Shown: positions 1 through 10,099, counted from the first letter of the stretch. The stretch: DNA of 64,000 nt from Bacteroides propionicigenes (GCF_018390535.1 NZ_JAHBBW010000011.1:62001-126000), one strand, 5' to 3'. The notes: generated by a model not told the origin, from the letters alone. Program-made: numbers and translations.

Positions 1-1535
1 GCCATATTAAAGAAACGTTTCTGCATCTCTTCATCAGAGATATTACGGCAAACGATTGCCATACCTGTCAGTTTGTCTTTCGCAAAAATAGGTACCACCT
101 CACCTGAAACAGGGAAATAAGTGCCTTTCGCATTCTCTTGCATAAATGCTTTCTCAGGTATAACAACAGGTTTCTTGTCGCGGATAACTTGTTCCAACAA
201 CGTTTTTAAAATATTCTCACCATTTATATAAACACGAAAAATCGAACCGGCCATCTGCCCTTCGTACGAACGCTCCATATATATATCGGAAGGTAATCCT
301 AACATCTCTACCAAAGCCCGGTTAACGAAATGAATGTGCATATCCGTATCATACGTTATCAACCCGTCACGAATAGAACAGAATATTTTTTCGAATTCAT
401 CCCGCTGCTCCACCAAACGTTGCTGTATCAACAGGCGGGTCTGCGCATGTATACGCTTGCGGGATTCGCGGCGGTTACTCCGATAAAGCCAGATAACCAA
501 AAACGCCAACGCACCCACTATCACCGAATAGAACAGAATAAACCATACCCGATAGCGATCTATTAAAGGGATATTCAAAATACTTCCCCGCAGTTCAACA
601 CTCTTTACGTCGACATGGAAAAAGTCAAGTTGTTTGTAATCGAACAACAGCTTACCGCCCAAGTCCCCTACTCCGAATGAACCGGGTGACTGACCTTTCA
701 GTATATTTGCCGCTTGCACACCCGCAGCATAAGTATCTACCGCCGGTTCTACATCATAAACACATAAAACTCCTTTCGCCATTGCCAGGTTTTGGTTGGC
801 AAATACAGGTGCTTTCAGTTTTAAAGACAAAAAGGGAATCCATTTAGGGGCTATGACAATGTACTTATGGGCATTGTAGTCATAGCAAATAGATGTAATA
901 ATGGAATTAAGCGACTTTTCCTGAACATTCAGCGTCCTTAACTTGTATTCCGGATGCTTCTCCTTAAAAGGTATCCAGGCTTCTTTTACCGCTCTCACCC
1001 CCTTACTACTTAAAAAACTACTATCCGACAAGCAAATAATCTCCCTACGTGCAGGGAACAGGCGTATAGCTTCCTCCAACAAAACATTGAAATCCGTTTT
1101 CGATGTAAAACCCGAAACGTTCGGCATCTGCTCAAACAACTTTTCATCAGGATATTTAATACCCGAAACAACTACCGGAATTTGATAGGGTAATGAGTCG
1201 CCACAGTGAGTCAAAGTATAGAAAGCCTCATCACTGGACGTTACAATCAGATCTGTTTTACGCTGTCTGGCGCGTTCACATATACGACGCATAATGACGC
1301 ATTCCGAAGCGAAGGTCCAAAAGTCGGCATTCAAATATTCGGTAACAATATTCGCCTTTACCCCACCCTTTTCCAGCCCTTCCTGCAAACCGGCAATAAG
1401 GTTGCTATGCCACGAAGCACTGTTTGTATATGACTGTATAAAAAGCACATTATAGTTTTTTTCCTCAGCCGAGAGTGTCCCCGATGTCAAGCACAAAAAA
1501 ACTAATGAATATATTAAGAGAAGGTGTTTTCCCAT
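1..1535 (-). CDS. Sensor histidine kinase, N-terminal part (runs off left edge)
   Basis: The gene reads from an ATG at 1535 leftward to the window edge, so the C-terminal kinase core is not seen. A signal peptide (MGKHLLLIYSLVFLCL...) is followed by about 290 residues resembling an ABC-type periplasmic substrate-binding domain (NVLFIQSYTNSASWH near the start; VYDVEPAVDTYAAGVQAANI later). A membrane segment (VWFILFYSVIVGALAFLVIWLY) and a basic coiled linker follow. Then comes a PAS domain (FEKIFCSIRDGLITYDTDM ... VNRALVEMLG ... GMAIVCRNISD). This order is usual for Bacteroides membrane sensor kinases that read a periplasmic ligand. It follows the ABC permease operon in the same direction with its own promoter box. 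Ligand and partner regulator are unknown; whether it is a hybrid kinase cannot be told here. Confidence 0.85.
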   Translation of the reverse strand, partial: MGKHLLLIYSLVFLCLTSGTLSAEEKNYNVLFIQSYTNSASWHSNLIAGLQEGLEKGGVKANIVTEYLNADFWTFASECVIMRRICERARQRKTDLIVTSSDEAFYTLTHCGDSLPYQIPVVVSGIKYPDEKLFEQMPNVSGFTSKTDFNVLLEEAIRLFPARREIICLSDSSFLSSKGVRAVKEAWIPFKEKHPEYKLRTLNVQEKSLNSIITSICYDYNAHKYIVIAPKWIPFLSLKLKAPVFANQNLAMAKGVLCVYDVEPAVDTYAAGVQAANILKGQSPGSFGVGDLGGKLLFDYKQLDFFHVDVKSVELRGSILNIPLIDRYRVWFILFYSVIVGALAFLVIWLYRSNRRESRKRIHAQTRLLIQQRLVEQRDEFEKIFCSIRDGLITYDTDMHIHFVNRALVEMLGLPSDIYMERSYEGQMAGSIFRVYINGENILKTLLEQVIRDKKPVVIPEKAFMQENAKGTYFPVSGEVVPIFAKDKLTGMAIVCRNISDEEMQKRFFNM

Positions 1536-1578
1536 TTCGTTTGTTTGATTTGTCTGTATAAACTTATTTACAGATACG

Positions 1579-1586
1579 CAAATATA
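1579..1586 (-). promoter_or_regulatory. Candidate -7 box (TATATTTG) of the sensor kinase gene
   Basis: Minus-strand TATATTTG matches the Bacteroidales -7 consensus TAnnTTTG and lies 44 bases before the ATG at 1535. No clear -33 TTTG is seen at the expected distance. It suggests that the kinase is transcribed separately from the permease operon upstream. Confidence 0.45.
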
Positions 1587-1629
1587 CAAGTTATATTGAG
1601 AATTTACACCTTTTTCCCTTAAAAAAACT

Positions 1630-2898
1630 TTATTCATCGTGCAATGCCTCAGCCGGATGTACCTTCATCGCTCTATATGCGGGATACCAGATTCCGGCAA
1701 CAATCATCAACGCCATAAGCATCCATGTCAAAACGAGAACCGACGAGAATCGTACCACATCGAATGTTATCCGGCTTACATCCACCAATTCGGCAATGCT
1801 GACATTGAAAACTATAATTGCCGCTGGTACGGTAGTCAGTGTCAGCAACAGTAGCCCTTCACACACAAGGCGCGAGAAGATTTGTTGGCGACTGCTTCCC
1901 ATAGCCATACGCAACGCTACTTCCCGACGACGTTGTTGCGTACGGAACCAAAATGTCCCGATTACTCCCAAGAAAATATTCAGCATAAGAAAGCCAAGCA
2001 CACAAAGCTGCGTTTTCAATTCGTTTGTTTCTTCCAATTCGCAAATTTCACGCAAATCACTGAAAGAAGTTATATCCAGCAAATAAATATTTCCTACTTG
2101 ATACAAACGGTCGGCATCGTCCATCAAACGGGTAATAAAGTCGTAGTCCTCATCTTTACTGACCCTCAGACTCAAATCAAAAAAACGAGCGTCACCATAC
2201 TCTTTCATCACGTCCAAACTTAAATTAGTAGCCACATACGAACCTCCATATTGCTTTGACGTATAGAAATGAGACCAGCGTACAGGCGCACCGATTGCAC
2301 CGATACGATAATGGTCGGAAGCATCCTTACTCCAAAAAGGGACTTCGCGTCCCAATAACGACGAAGCGTCCTTTACGCCTGCCTGCGGATAATCGTCCGC
2401 AAGATTCGAAGTAACCACTATTTCATTCCTTCGTAACGCTTCCACCAGTTTATCCGATCCCGTCCCGTCATGGGCAGAATATTTGAACACCCGAAAAAAA
2501 TCCGGCTCTACCCGAAGGTGATGAGAGTGCACCATCACAGTATCTATACCGATATTAATGCTATTACTTCCCTCATTATATGGGAAACTGTTTTGTGAGA
2601 GTGCCACAGCCTCCACACCCGGACGATGGCGCAAGCGATCAATTATCTGCAGTAAATCTTCCAAATCATCATCTATCGTCAAATCCGGATTATAGGCGGC
2701 AGACTTCGGAGTGAGTTTGCCTACAGAAATATCATAGCAGTGCTCCACATCGAATCCCATAGGTGCCCTATACACGCGAGCGGTCACTGTAACCCAGTCT
2801 ACAATATACCATAGTACGACAAAGACCAGTAATAATTCTACTAAGAGAAAAAGATTACTGCGCCATTCGTTTATTATCTGTATGAAAATCTTTTTCAT
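1630..2898 (-). CDS. FtsX-family ABC permease, type A, pair 1
   Basis: A 422-residue MacB/FtsX-type permease. There is one N-terminal membrane helix (about residues 17-38), a large periplasmic domain, and three C-terminal helices. The FtsX motif after the second helix reads GTFWFRTQQRRREVALRMAM, and the protein ends PAEALHDE, as do the other type A permeases here. I chose the ATG at 2898 because it gives the same N-terminus (MKKIFIQIINEWR) as the paralogue at 4203-5441; the longer open frame to 3021 would overlap the next gene. It is the last permease of the operon. It probably couples ATP hydrolysis in the cytoplasm to export or extraction of a substrate across the envelope. Substrate unknown. 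Confidence 0.88.
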   Translation of the reverse strand: MKKIFIQIINEWRSNLFLLVELLLVFVVLWYIVDWVTVTARVYRAPMGFDVEHCYDISVGKLTPKSAAYNPDLTIDDDLEDLLQIIDRLRHRPGVEAVALSQNSFPYNEGSNSINIGIDTVMVHSHHLRVEPDFFRVFKYSAHDGTGSDKLVEALRRNEIVVTSNLADDYPQAGVKDASSLLGREVPFWSKDASDHYRIGAIGAPVRWSHFYTSKQYGGSYVATNLSLDVMKEYGDARFFDLSLRVSKDEDYDFITRLMDDADRLYQVGNIYLLDITSFSDLREICELEETNELKTQLCVLGFLMLNIFLGVIGTFWFRTQQRRREVALRMAMGSSRQQIFSRLVCEGLLLLTLTTVPAAIIVFNVSIAELVDVSRITFDVVRFSSVLVLTWMLMALMIVAGIWYPAYRAMKVHPAEALHDE

Positions 2899-2906
2899 GT
2901 TAATGT

Positions 2907-4187
2907 TTATCTTTGATTTATAGCGTCCGTTATATTCATTCTCGATGCACGCCATGCCGGTATACCCGCCGAAAGGATATTCATCAGTAAGCAAAAGCCG
3001 AAGGCCAAGAGAAAAGCCCAAGGTGAAAGCAGCATACCCGGTGTCAGGGATGTTTCACCTACCAAATAAGCATTAGTGGTATTATTGAAAAGAAAACCGT
3101 TCAGCAAGAAAGTAGCCGCATAGCTTAATAACAGTCCCAATGAACCGGCAACCAACGTTAGAAGAAGATTCTCAAAAAAGACCTGCCGCACCAGTTCACG
3201 ACCTGTTGCCCCAAAAGCCTTGCGAACACCAATTTCAGCCATACGCTTACGCATACGCGAAAGCGTCATGCTACTTAAGTTAATGGCGGGTACAAGAAGC
3301 AGAATAACAATAATCAGCATATAACGCAGAATTATCGCTTTTGTATCAGGAATTTCGTTCCATTTACGATAGAGACCGGCGAACTGTTCGTCCGGTTGCC
3401 CACGATAAAAAACTTCTACATCACGCAACCCCTCGTTGTATTTATGACGCAATAGTTCCGTTTCCTGACGGATAGCCGGAAATTCAGCAGATGAATGCGC
3501 CAGAATAACGGCACGCATTGACCCCATTGTACCTTCTTCCCAGTCCAAATTTCTCATATCCGTTGAGTTATAGGGTATCCACACCTGCGCGTAAGCCGAA
3601 GTGGCAAGCATGGACACATCCGCCACTACACCGGATATGCGATAATCCACATGATTCAGTTGTAAGATTTGTCCCGCAACATCTGTCCTGCCGAAAAGAC
3701 GGCGTGCTACTGTAGCACATATAACGGCTCGCGGCAATCCCGCATCACTGTCCTCTTTTGTAAAGGCGCTTCCACTAAGAAAACGAAAACGGAAAACCTG
3801 CCAGAAGCTTTCATCAGTTTCCTTCATGTCTGCCGTTGTTTTTGCTCCGGCCGGTACAGCCGCACGTACTTTTTCCGGCAAAGAGACTAATGTGACCACT
3901 TCCGCTGTTTTCAGACTTTTGAAGCATTCCTGCCCCGTACGCACAGACATAAAAGAATTAGCGGAATTGCTGTCGGGCGCCCCTTTTGCCTTTACAGACA
4001 TGGTCGATACATAGAGCGAACGGCTACGGTTTATTTCCGGTTCACAATCTACAAGCCGCACTTGGAAGGTGATGACAACCACCATAATCATGCAGATAGA
4101 CAAAGCCGTTCCCAATATGGAAACCCACGTTATAATCGGATTTTCACGTAAGTGAAAGAGAGCCTGTTGAAAATAAAGACGGATCAT
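2907..4187 (-). CDS. FtsX-family ABC permease, type B, pair 1
   Basis: A 426-residue permease of the second kind in this operon. An N-terminal helix (about 19-42, WVSILGTALSICMIMVVVI) leads into a MacB-like periplasmic domain. Three C-terminal helices follow, preceded by the type B signature PAINLSSMTLSRMRKRMAEI and then GVRKAFGAT. It ends eight bases before the type A gene at 1630-2898, so the two are very likely cotranslated and may form a heterodimer. Type A and type B differ in the FtsX motif (FWFRTQQRR against AEIGVRKAFG), which supports paired rather than interchangeable subunits. The pairing is inference from order. Confidence 0.88.
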   Translation of the reverse strand: MIRLYFQQALFHLRENPIITWVSILGTALSICMIMVVVITFQVRLVDCEPEINRSRSLYVSTMSVKAKGAPDSNSANSFMSVRTGQECFKSLKTAEVVTLVSLPEKVRAAVPAGAKTTADMKETDESFWQVFRFRFLSGSAFTKEDSDAGLPRAVICATVARRLFGRTDVAGQILQLNHVDYRISGVVADVSMLATSAYAQVWIPYNSTDMRNLDWEEGTMGSMRAVILAHSSAEFPAIRQETELLRHKYNEGLRDVEVFYRGQPDEQFAGLYRKWNEIPDTKAIILRYMLIIVILLLVPAINLSSMTLSRMRKRMAEIGVRKAFGATGRELVRQVFFENLLLTLVAGSLGLLLSYAATFLLNGFLFNNTTNAYLVGETSLTPGMLLSPWAFLLAFGFCLLMNILSAGIPAWRASRMNITDAINQR

Positions 4188-4202
4188 ATTCTATTATTCA
4201 AT

Positions 4203-5441
4203 TTAATCATCGTGCAGAGCCTCTGCCGGTTGTACCTTCATTGCTTTACGTGCCGGAATACCTATACCAACCACAATCATCAATCCTATCAGGATGAAGC
4301 TAACGGATGCGCAGAGCAGCAGACGCCCCCATTCCAAGGTTGTACCGTTGCGCCAAGAATTCAATTCCATACTTGCCAGATTATAGTCAATGATTAATGC
4401 TATCGGTGTAACAATGAGCAACAAGAGCAGACCTTCACTTATCAAACGAGTGAAAACACTCATATCCGAAGCTCCATGCGCCTTGTGCAATGCAATTTCC
4501 GAACGGCGTTGCTGGGTGCGGAACCAAAAAGTGCCGAGCAGCCCCAAGAAAATATTCAGCAACAGAAATCCCATTCCCATTACATAATTACGTACGTCAT
4601 TGCTCCACGCTTGTTGGAAATTACGACGAATATCCTTAAAAGAGCGTACCTCGGAAATAAAGATATTGCCAATACGGAACTGTTTCTCACTGTCCGCCTT
4701 CAGACGCTGAATAAAATCATGATCTTGATTAGCCCGGACACGCAAACAAAGTTCCAACCCGATATCGTACCAGTCCAATTTATAGAGAAAAGTATAAGAG
4801 CTTCGCGCTTGTTGGAAGTCGTTGTAACGCACATCCTTTAAAGCCGCCCCCAATCGATAAGTTTGTGTTGTATCACCAAAAAGCTGGAAACGTTTGCCTA
4901 CAAGTTCTGTCAGCGGACGGTCATACTTCCGAAAGAGATTATTGGAAGCTATGAACTCTCCCCTTTCCAATATCTCGGCAAGCTGCTCGGAGGTTTCACC
5001 ACGTGCACCTTGATAACGGAATACACGCACAAAATCGGGAGTTACCATGCGGCGGATAGTCCAACTATCAGAAACCAGTGTATCATACCGAACCATATCA
5101 GTAGAATTGCTGCCATTGTATGGATAGGAATTTTGCGAGAGACTTACCGCCTCAATTTCCGGACGGCGGCGTAAACGGTCTACAAGTTCAAGAATATCGG
5201 CATCTTCCTGTTCATCGGTTTGGTTCGGAATATAATCAGGACTCTTGTCCGTGAGTTTTCCCATTTCAATAAGGTAACAATGGCTGATGTCAAAGCCTCT
5301 CGGTTCCAAGTAGGTAGCTGCACGTGTATAGAGATAATCTACCACAAACCACATCACAACGCTCACAACCAATAGTTCCAAAGCCAACCACAGGTTATTG
5401 CGCCATTCATTCTTTATCTGTATCAAAAGTTTCTTAGTCAT
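4203..5441 (-). CDS. FtsX-family ABC permease, type A, pair 2
   Basis: 412 residues, closest in the window to the type A permease at 1630-2898: both start with an IQIxNEWRxNL stretch, carry GTFWFRTQQRR and end PAEALHD. One N-terminal helix lies at about 18-38, with three helices after residue 285. It is separated by only 15 bases from the type B gene downstream (2907-4187) and 33 bases from the type B gene upstream. The close likeness of pairs 1 and 2 points to tandem duplication of a two-gene unit. In the motif, REVALRMAMG of the paralogue is SEIALHKAHG here, so the coupling loop has diverged. Confidence 0.88.
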   Translation of the reverse strand: MTKKLLIQIKNEWRNNLWLALELLVVSVVMWFVVDYLYTRAATYLEPRGFDISHCYLIEMGKLTDKSPDYIPNQTDEQEDADILELVDRLRRRPEIEAVSLSQNSYPYNGSNSTDMVRYDTLVSDSWTIRRMVTPDFVRVFRYQGARGETSEQLAEILERGEFIASNNLFRKYDRPLTELVGKRFQLFGDTTQTYRLGAALKDVRYNDFQQARSSYTFLYKLDWYDIGLELCLRVRANQDHDFIQRLKADSEKQFRIGNIFISEVRSFKDIRRNFQQAWSNDVRNYVMGMGFLLLNIFLGLLGTFWFRTQQRRSEIALHKAHGASDMSVFTRLISEGLLLLLIVTPIALIIDYNLASMELNSWRNGTTLEWGRLLLCASVSFILIGLMIVVGIGIPARKAMKVQPAEALHDD

Positions 5442-5474
5442 TTCTTTCTGCGATTAATAGTTAGCGAAAAGCAA

Positions 5475-6767
5475 TTAGTGTAATCGTCCTCCCAAAGCAT
5501 TCACTATCCCGATACGGGAAGCACGCCATGCCGGGAAGCCGCTACTCATCAAGTTCAGTACAAAACAGAAGAGCAATGCCCAAGCAAAAGTAGAGGCATG
5601 AAGCAAAATAGAGGCATCCACTTCCGGCGGATTTAAGGTCTGGCTGAACTCCTGCGCAAAAAACAATGTATTACCCAAGTATGCAAAGGCCACACTCAAC
5701 AATAACCCGACAATACCTGCCAACAAAGTCACTACCAGATTTTCCGCTATAATCTGTCCCATTAATTCCAAACGCGTACTACCAAAAGCGCGGCGCACTC
5801 CAATCTCCGCTACCCGCTGTCGCAAACGGCTCTGCGTCATGCTCGAAAGATTTATGGCAGGCACTATCAGCAAAATAACGAAGATAACAATCCGCTGGCG
5901 ACGAGCCGCATCCACATCCGGTTCAATATTGGCGCCAAAAGCTATTGCATTCTTCTCCTGATCGTACGGACGGTTGCGATAAATCAGTTTCCATCCATTC
6001 TTTCCGATAAGCGTATTATACTCAAGTTTACGGCGTTCCGCCTCCTGTCGGATAGCGGGAAAATCATCCCGGCTGTGCGCCAGCATTGTACAACTCATCA
6101 TTCCCATATGCCGGTCATTCCACGTATTATTATCCATACCTGTTGAGGTGTATGGGACCCATACCTGCCCATAAGCACAGTCGGCCAGTGTAGACACATC
6201 CTTCACAACACCTGCTACACGGTAAGGTGCATGGCTGAGAAGAAATTGACGTCCCGCAACATCTGTTGTACCAAACAGGCTACGTGCTACACTCTCCGTA
6301 AGTACCGCCACCGGTTGTCCGGCATCAAATGCAGCCTTATCATAGGGCTTCCCCAGAATAAAAGAAAAGTCAAACACCCGCCAAAAAATATCATCCGTTT
6401 GTCGTAAATCCACACTAACCGCCGGCTTACCCGGTAAAGATACCGGAGTAGAGACCGGAAAAATAGTATAAATAGTAACAGCTTCCGGTGTTTTCAATGA
6501 CTGAAAACATTCTCGGGCGGTCTGTACGCTCATCGGTCCGTTACTTGTACCGTCTCCCCAATTTGAGTTGGAGATGCTCATAGACTTGACGTGCAGAAAA
6601 CGGTCACGATTGCTTTCGGGCGCAAAAGGAGCAACCTTTACTTGTTGCATCATCACCACCAACATTATCAGGAAGATGGCAAGTGCCGTACCGGCTATAC
6701 TGACCGTGCTAATCAACGGTTGTTGGCGAAGTTGCGCCCATGCTTGTGTAAAATATTGCTTTATCAT
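5475..6767 (-). CDS. FtsX-family ABC permease, type B, pair 2
   Basis: 430 residues with an N-terminal helix at about 18-40 (ISTVSIAGTALAIFLIMLVVM), a MacB-like periplasmic domain with the recurrent stretch FPAIRQEAERRKLEYN, and C-terminal helices after PAINLSSMTQSRLRQRVAEI. The last residues (ALGGRLH) differ from the other type B proteins. It lies in the middle of the eight-permease run, 30 bases after the type A gene at 6798-8081. Function as for its paralogues: a membrane subunit of a tripartite-type ABC exporter that must use the single ATPase encoded upstream, unless another is supplied in trans. Confidence 0.88.
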   Translation of the reverse strand: MIKQYFTQAWAQLRQQPLISTVSIAGTALAIFLIMLVVMMQQVKVAPFAPESNRDRFLHVKSMSISNSNWGDGTSNGPMSVQTARECFQSLKTPEAVTIYTIFPVSTPVSLPGKPAVSVDLRQTDDIFWRVFDFSFILGKPYDKAAFDAGQPVAVLTESVARSLFGTTDVAGRQFLLSHAPYRVAGVVKDVSTLADCAYGQVWVPYTSTGMDNNTWNDRHMGMMSCTMLAHSRDDFPAIRQEAERRKLEYNTLIGKNGWKLIYRNRPYDQEKNAIAFGANIEPDVDAARRQRIVIFVILLIVPAINLSSMTQSRLRQRVAEIGVRRAFGSTRLELMGQIIAENLVVTLLAGIVGLLLSVAFAYLGNTLFFAQEFSQTLNPPEVDASILLHASTFAWALLFCFVLNLMSSGFPAWRASRIGIVNALGGRLH

Positions 6768-6797
6768 CTCATCTATCCATTTTCTATTATTTCTACT

Positions 6798-8081
6798 TTA
6801 TTCTTCATGTAATGCCTCCGCCGGCTGTATATTAATGGCCTGTTGTGCCGGAAACCATATACCCACTATCACCATTAATGCCATCAACAACCATGCGCCC
6901 ACTGCACCCAGCAGGAAACGGAGAAAACTCCATTCCACCGGCCATGTAGTAATCAATTCCGTACGTCCCATTGTCAGTTCGGCAATACCTACGTTGTAGC
7001 AGACAATCATAGCAGGCAGTGTAACAAGAGTCAGCAGTAGCAATCCCTCTCCCATGAGCAAACTGAAAACCTGTTTTTTGGTACTGCCCATTGCCAGCCT
7101 CAAAGCTATTTCATTACGGCGTCTCCGGGTACGAAACCAGAAAGTACCTATCAGTCCCAGAAATACATTCACCAAAAGAAATGCCACTACCACCGTTTGC
7201 GTATTCACTTTATCCACATCACCTTGCATCACCTCAAACTGTTTCTGCTGTTCCGTGTAAGGAGCAACATCGGCTATAAACATATCATCCGTATCCAGAT
7301 GCGGAGCTATCTCTTTCAGGAACTTGTTCCTATAATCAGGAGAATCCATTTTTTCTTTCACGCGGAAAACAATCTGTGCCCTATAATCCTGTAACTCCGT
7401 CCGTATTACATTCTCGTCTATTCTTCGAAAAATCCACTTTGCATCGGCGCCATAACGATAAGAACGGAAACCGCCTATCATGCCGCACTGAGTAACAACA
7501 TTCGCAGAATCTCCATACCAGCTCAAGGGAGTGTCTAACGAAAAGTCGGGTACCCTCTTCCTAAAAAAAAGAACCGCACTCTCACTTAACATTACATAAT
7601 TGCCGGAGCTGACATCGCTCCCTACAGGCATCGCCGCAAACGGACGCTTGGCATCTTCCTGCATACGGAATACCCGGGTATATCCTCCGGTGGCATTTAT
7701 TAGACGCATTTCACACCCGATGGTATCCTGTGCAGCCAGCGAGTTATAAGAATTGTTGCCGCTCATCGGCAAACTCCAATATGACAGGGCAGCAACTTCA
7801 ACACTGGGCTCCCTCTCAAGTTTCTGCAAAATACTAATGTATTTGTCCGCCTTTGTCATGCCGGTATCTTGGCTTTCGCCGCCCGTAATCATCGACAGTT
7901 GGTAGACATTATCTATATTATAGCCCAGCGGACGATAATATGTATACTTCAAGCATCCCAGCGAGTCGCAGAGAAACCACATCACGATAAATACCAGAAA
8001 CAGTTCGGCCAACACCCAGCCGTTACTACGGAGACGTGCCTGAATCATATGTAAGTTATGTACTATGAATTTCATAATCAA
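6798..8081 (-). CDS. FtsX-family ABC permease, type A, pair 3
   Basis: 427 residues; the ATG at 8081 and one two codons later (MKF) are both possible. Type A features: N-terminal helix at about 24-45 (VLAELFLVFIVMWFLCD), the motif GTFWFRTRRRRNEIALRLAM, and the end PAEALHEE. Its periplasmic domain is more diverged than those of pairs 1 and 2, so duplication of this unit is probably older. It is eight bases from the type B gene upstream. Confidence 0.87.
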   Translation of the reverse strand: MIMKFIVHNLHMIQARLRSNGWVLAELFLVFIVMWFLCDSLGCLKYTYYRPLGYNIDNVYQLSMITGGESQDTGMTKADKYISILQKLEREPSVEVAALSYWSLPMSGNNSYNSLAAQDTIGCEMRLINATGGYTRVFRMQEDAKRPFAAMPVGSDVSSGNYVMLSESAVLFFRKRVPDFSLDTPLSWYGDSANVVTQCGMIGGFRSYRYGADAKWIFRRIDENVIRTELQDYRAQIVFRVKEKMDSPDYRNKFLKEIAPHLDTDDMFIADVAPYTEQQKQFEVMQGDVDKVNTQTVVVAFLLVNVFLGLIGTFWFRTRRRRNEIALRLAMGSTKKQVFSLLMGEGLLLLTLVTLPAMIVCYNVGIAELTMGRTELITTWPVEWSFLRFLLGAVGAWLLMALMVIVGIWFPAQQAINIQPAEALHEE

Positions 8082-8088
8082 TTTCGCT

Positions 8089-9363
8089 TTATTTATCGTT
8101 CAAAGAATCTACAATTGTATGCCGTGCGGCAAGCCATGTAGGCAGACCCGCGCTAAGCAGATTGATAACCAAACAAAAGAGAAAAGCCAGACAGAACACC
8201 GTAGGACTGAACAGTACCGACATACTTAAATCAAAATCACCGGAAGTACCGACATTCAGATTATTGGTGAACAGCCACGTACGCATAGCATACACAGCCA
8301 GATAGCTGAACAGCAATCCCACCACTCCTCCAATCAGAGTCAGCACAAGGTTTTCATTCAATATCTGCCTCATCAGCACTCCGCGTGTCGCCCCGAATGC
8401 TTTGCGCACACCCAGCTCACTCATACGCTGTTGCATACGGCTGTTACTTAATCCGCAAAGGTTGAGCGACGGAACTAAAAGAATGATGAGCAGTGCCAGA
8501 AAGTACTGTATATACAGCATCCGCAAATCCGGACCTCTGTTTGCCCACACATGGTTGACGTGTGCTACAATTTCGTCGGGTTGTTCCATAATATCTATCA
8601 GCCTTTCATCTTGTATGGCATTGATGTCTTTCAATCGCTTCTCTATTCCCTGTCTGATAGCCGGGAAATCATCGGTCGAATGTGCTAAGGCTACAACCGT
8701 ATGCGAACCTGAATAGCTATACACTGAAGTCACATCCTGCAAATTGGCGGGATAAAGACGCCACACTTGTGCATAAGCATCCTTAGCCGTTACGGAAACA
8801 TCCTTTACCACTCCGCAGACACGTGTCTCGTTGCGGTTCAGCAATACCGTTTTTCCGACGGCATCCGTAGTGCCAAACAGTTGGCGGGCTACAGAAGCCG
8901 CTATGACAATCGCAGGCACATCACCGCCCCAATCGGAATCATTGAACCCTCGCCCGGCAACAAACTGCACCCGGAACACCTTCCAGAACCCCGGATCTGT
9001 TTCCATGGCATCCACCTTCATACGATTAGTACCGTCGGGCATGGATACCAAGGCTACTCCCGCCGGAACGAATGCCGTACAAGCCTCCACTTCCGGCAAT
9101 GGTTGTATGCACTCTTTCATGAAAGCCGGTGAACAGGAATTATAATTATTCCACCCCTTATTTTCCTTTCCCTGCAAATGTACGCTACTAATATAAAGAC
9201 AGCGGCTACGGTTTACTTCCGGCTCAATATCCGCATACTTCATCTGCCAGGTTATTACAATTGCCATAATCATCGTTATGGCAAATGCCGTACCCAGTAT
9301 GGATATGGTGCTCAGCAACGGATTCTGCCGCAGAAGTATAAAGGCTTGACGAATAGTCTGCAT
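8089..9363 (-). CDS. FtsX-family ABC permease, type B, pair 3
   Basis: 424 residues with the type B layout: helix at about 18-40 (ISILGTAFAITMIMAIVITW), a periplasmic domain with ARQLFGTTDAVGK, then PSLNLCGLSNSRMQQRMSEL and GVRKAFGAT before the last helices. It is the first gene after the ATPase (37-base gap). The six permease genes from here to 1630 therefore sit downstream of the ATPase, while pair 4 and the adaptor sit upstream of it. Confidence 0.88.
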   Translation of the reverse strand: MQTIRQAFILLRQNPLLSTISILGTAFAITMIMAIVITWQMKYADIEPEVNRSRCLYISSVHLQGKENKGWNNYNSCSPAFMKECIQPLPEVEACTAFVPAGVALVSMPDGTNRMKVDAMETDPGFWKVFRVQFVAGRGFNDSDWGGDVPAIVIAASVARQLFGTTDAVGKTVLLNRNETRVCGVVKDVSVTAKDAYAQVWRLYPANLQDVTSVYSYSGSHTVVALAHSTDDFPAIRQGIEKRLKDINAIQDERLIDIMEQPDEIVAHVNHVWANRGPDLRMLYIQYFLALLIILLVPSLNLCGLSNSRMQQRMSELGVRKAFGATRGVLMRQILNENLVLTLIGGVVGLLFSYLAVYAMRTWLFTNNLNVGTSGDFDLSMSVLFSPTVFCLAFLFCLVINLLSAGLPTWLAARHTIVDSLNDK

Positions 9364-9400
9364 CTTAATTCTGAATTAGAAATTATGAAATTGCGGGGAA

Positions 9401-10066
9401 TTATTCTACCTGACGACCATCAAAGAAGCGGACAGTACGGCTGGTTTGTTTGGCTTGTTCCTCATTATGGGTCACCATTACGATGGTGCGTCCGTCTTCC
9501 TTATTCAACTGATGCAACAGCTCCATAACCTCCGCACCCATTTTGGAATCCAGGTTACCGGTAGGCTCATCGGCGAGTATTATCTCCGGGTTGCCGATAA
9601 TGGCGCGCGCAATGGCAACACGCTGGCACTGACCGCCGGACAGCTGTGTAGGCATATGGCGCATACGATGGCTCAAACCTACCTTCTGCAATACTTCTTC
9701 TGCCAGACAGCGGCGCTCCTTGGCCGATACTTTCCTGTACAGCAAAGGCAGCTCCACATTGTCCAATACATTCAGCGAATTAATCAAGTGGAAAGACTGG
9801 AACACAAAGCCCAGCTTCCGGTTACGAAAAGCCGCCAGTTCCTTGTCCTTCATGCCGTCCACCTTAGTACCGGCTATTTCAATCGTCCCGCTGGTAGGTG
9901 CATCCAGCAAGCCCATAATATTCAGCAAAGTAGATTTACCGCAACCGGAAGGTCCCATAATACTCAGAAATTCTCCTTTGTTCACTTCGAGGTTTACATT
10001 CTCCAATGCCACGGTTTCAATCTCGTTAGTACGATAAATCTTGTTGATGCCAGTTAACTTAATCAT
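9401..10066 (-). CDS. ABC transporter ATPase, MacB/LolD type
   Basis: 221 residues, the usual length of a stand-alone LolD/MacB-type ATPase. Walker A GPSGCGKST is at 38-46, the signature LSGGQ at 142-146, Walker B ILADE at about 162-166 followed by PTGNLDS, and the switch histidine in VTHNEE near 200. It is the only ATPase in an operon with eight permeases and one adaptor. It acts in the cytoplasm, docking on the FtsX-type permeases. Whether all four permease pairs share it is inference; the sequence offers no other ATPase here. Confidence 0.95.
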   Translation of the reverse strand: MIKLTGINKIYRTNEIETVALENVNLEVNKGEFLSIMGPSGCGKSTLLNIMGLLDAPTSGTIEIAGTKVDGMKDKELAAFRNRKLGFVFQSFHLINSLNVLDNVELPLLYRKVSAKERRCLAEEVLQKVGLSHRMRHMPTQLSGGQCQRVAIARAIIGNPEIILADEPTGNLDSKMGAEVMELLHQLNKEDGRTIVMVTHNEEQAKQTSRTVRFFDGRQVE

Positions 10067-10099
10067 AATGGTAAGTATTAATTGTTATTTAATAGATTG

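Noticed and set aside
2907-3021. N-terminal extension of the first type A permease to 3021
   Set aside because: The extension overlaps the neighbouring type B gene and lacks the conserved start; the ATG at 2898 aligns with the paralogues.
9446-10057. 203-codon open frame opposite the ABC ATPase
   Set aside because: The minus strand encodes a full ATPase with all motifs; the plus-strand frame is a shadow rich in H, Q and R with no domain.
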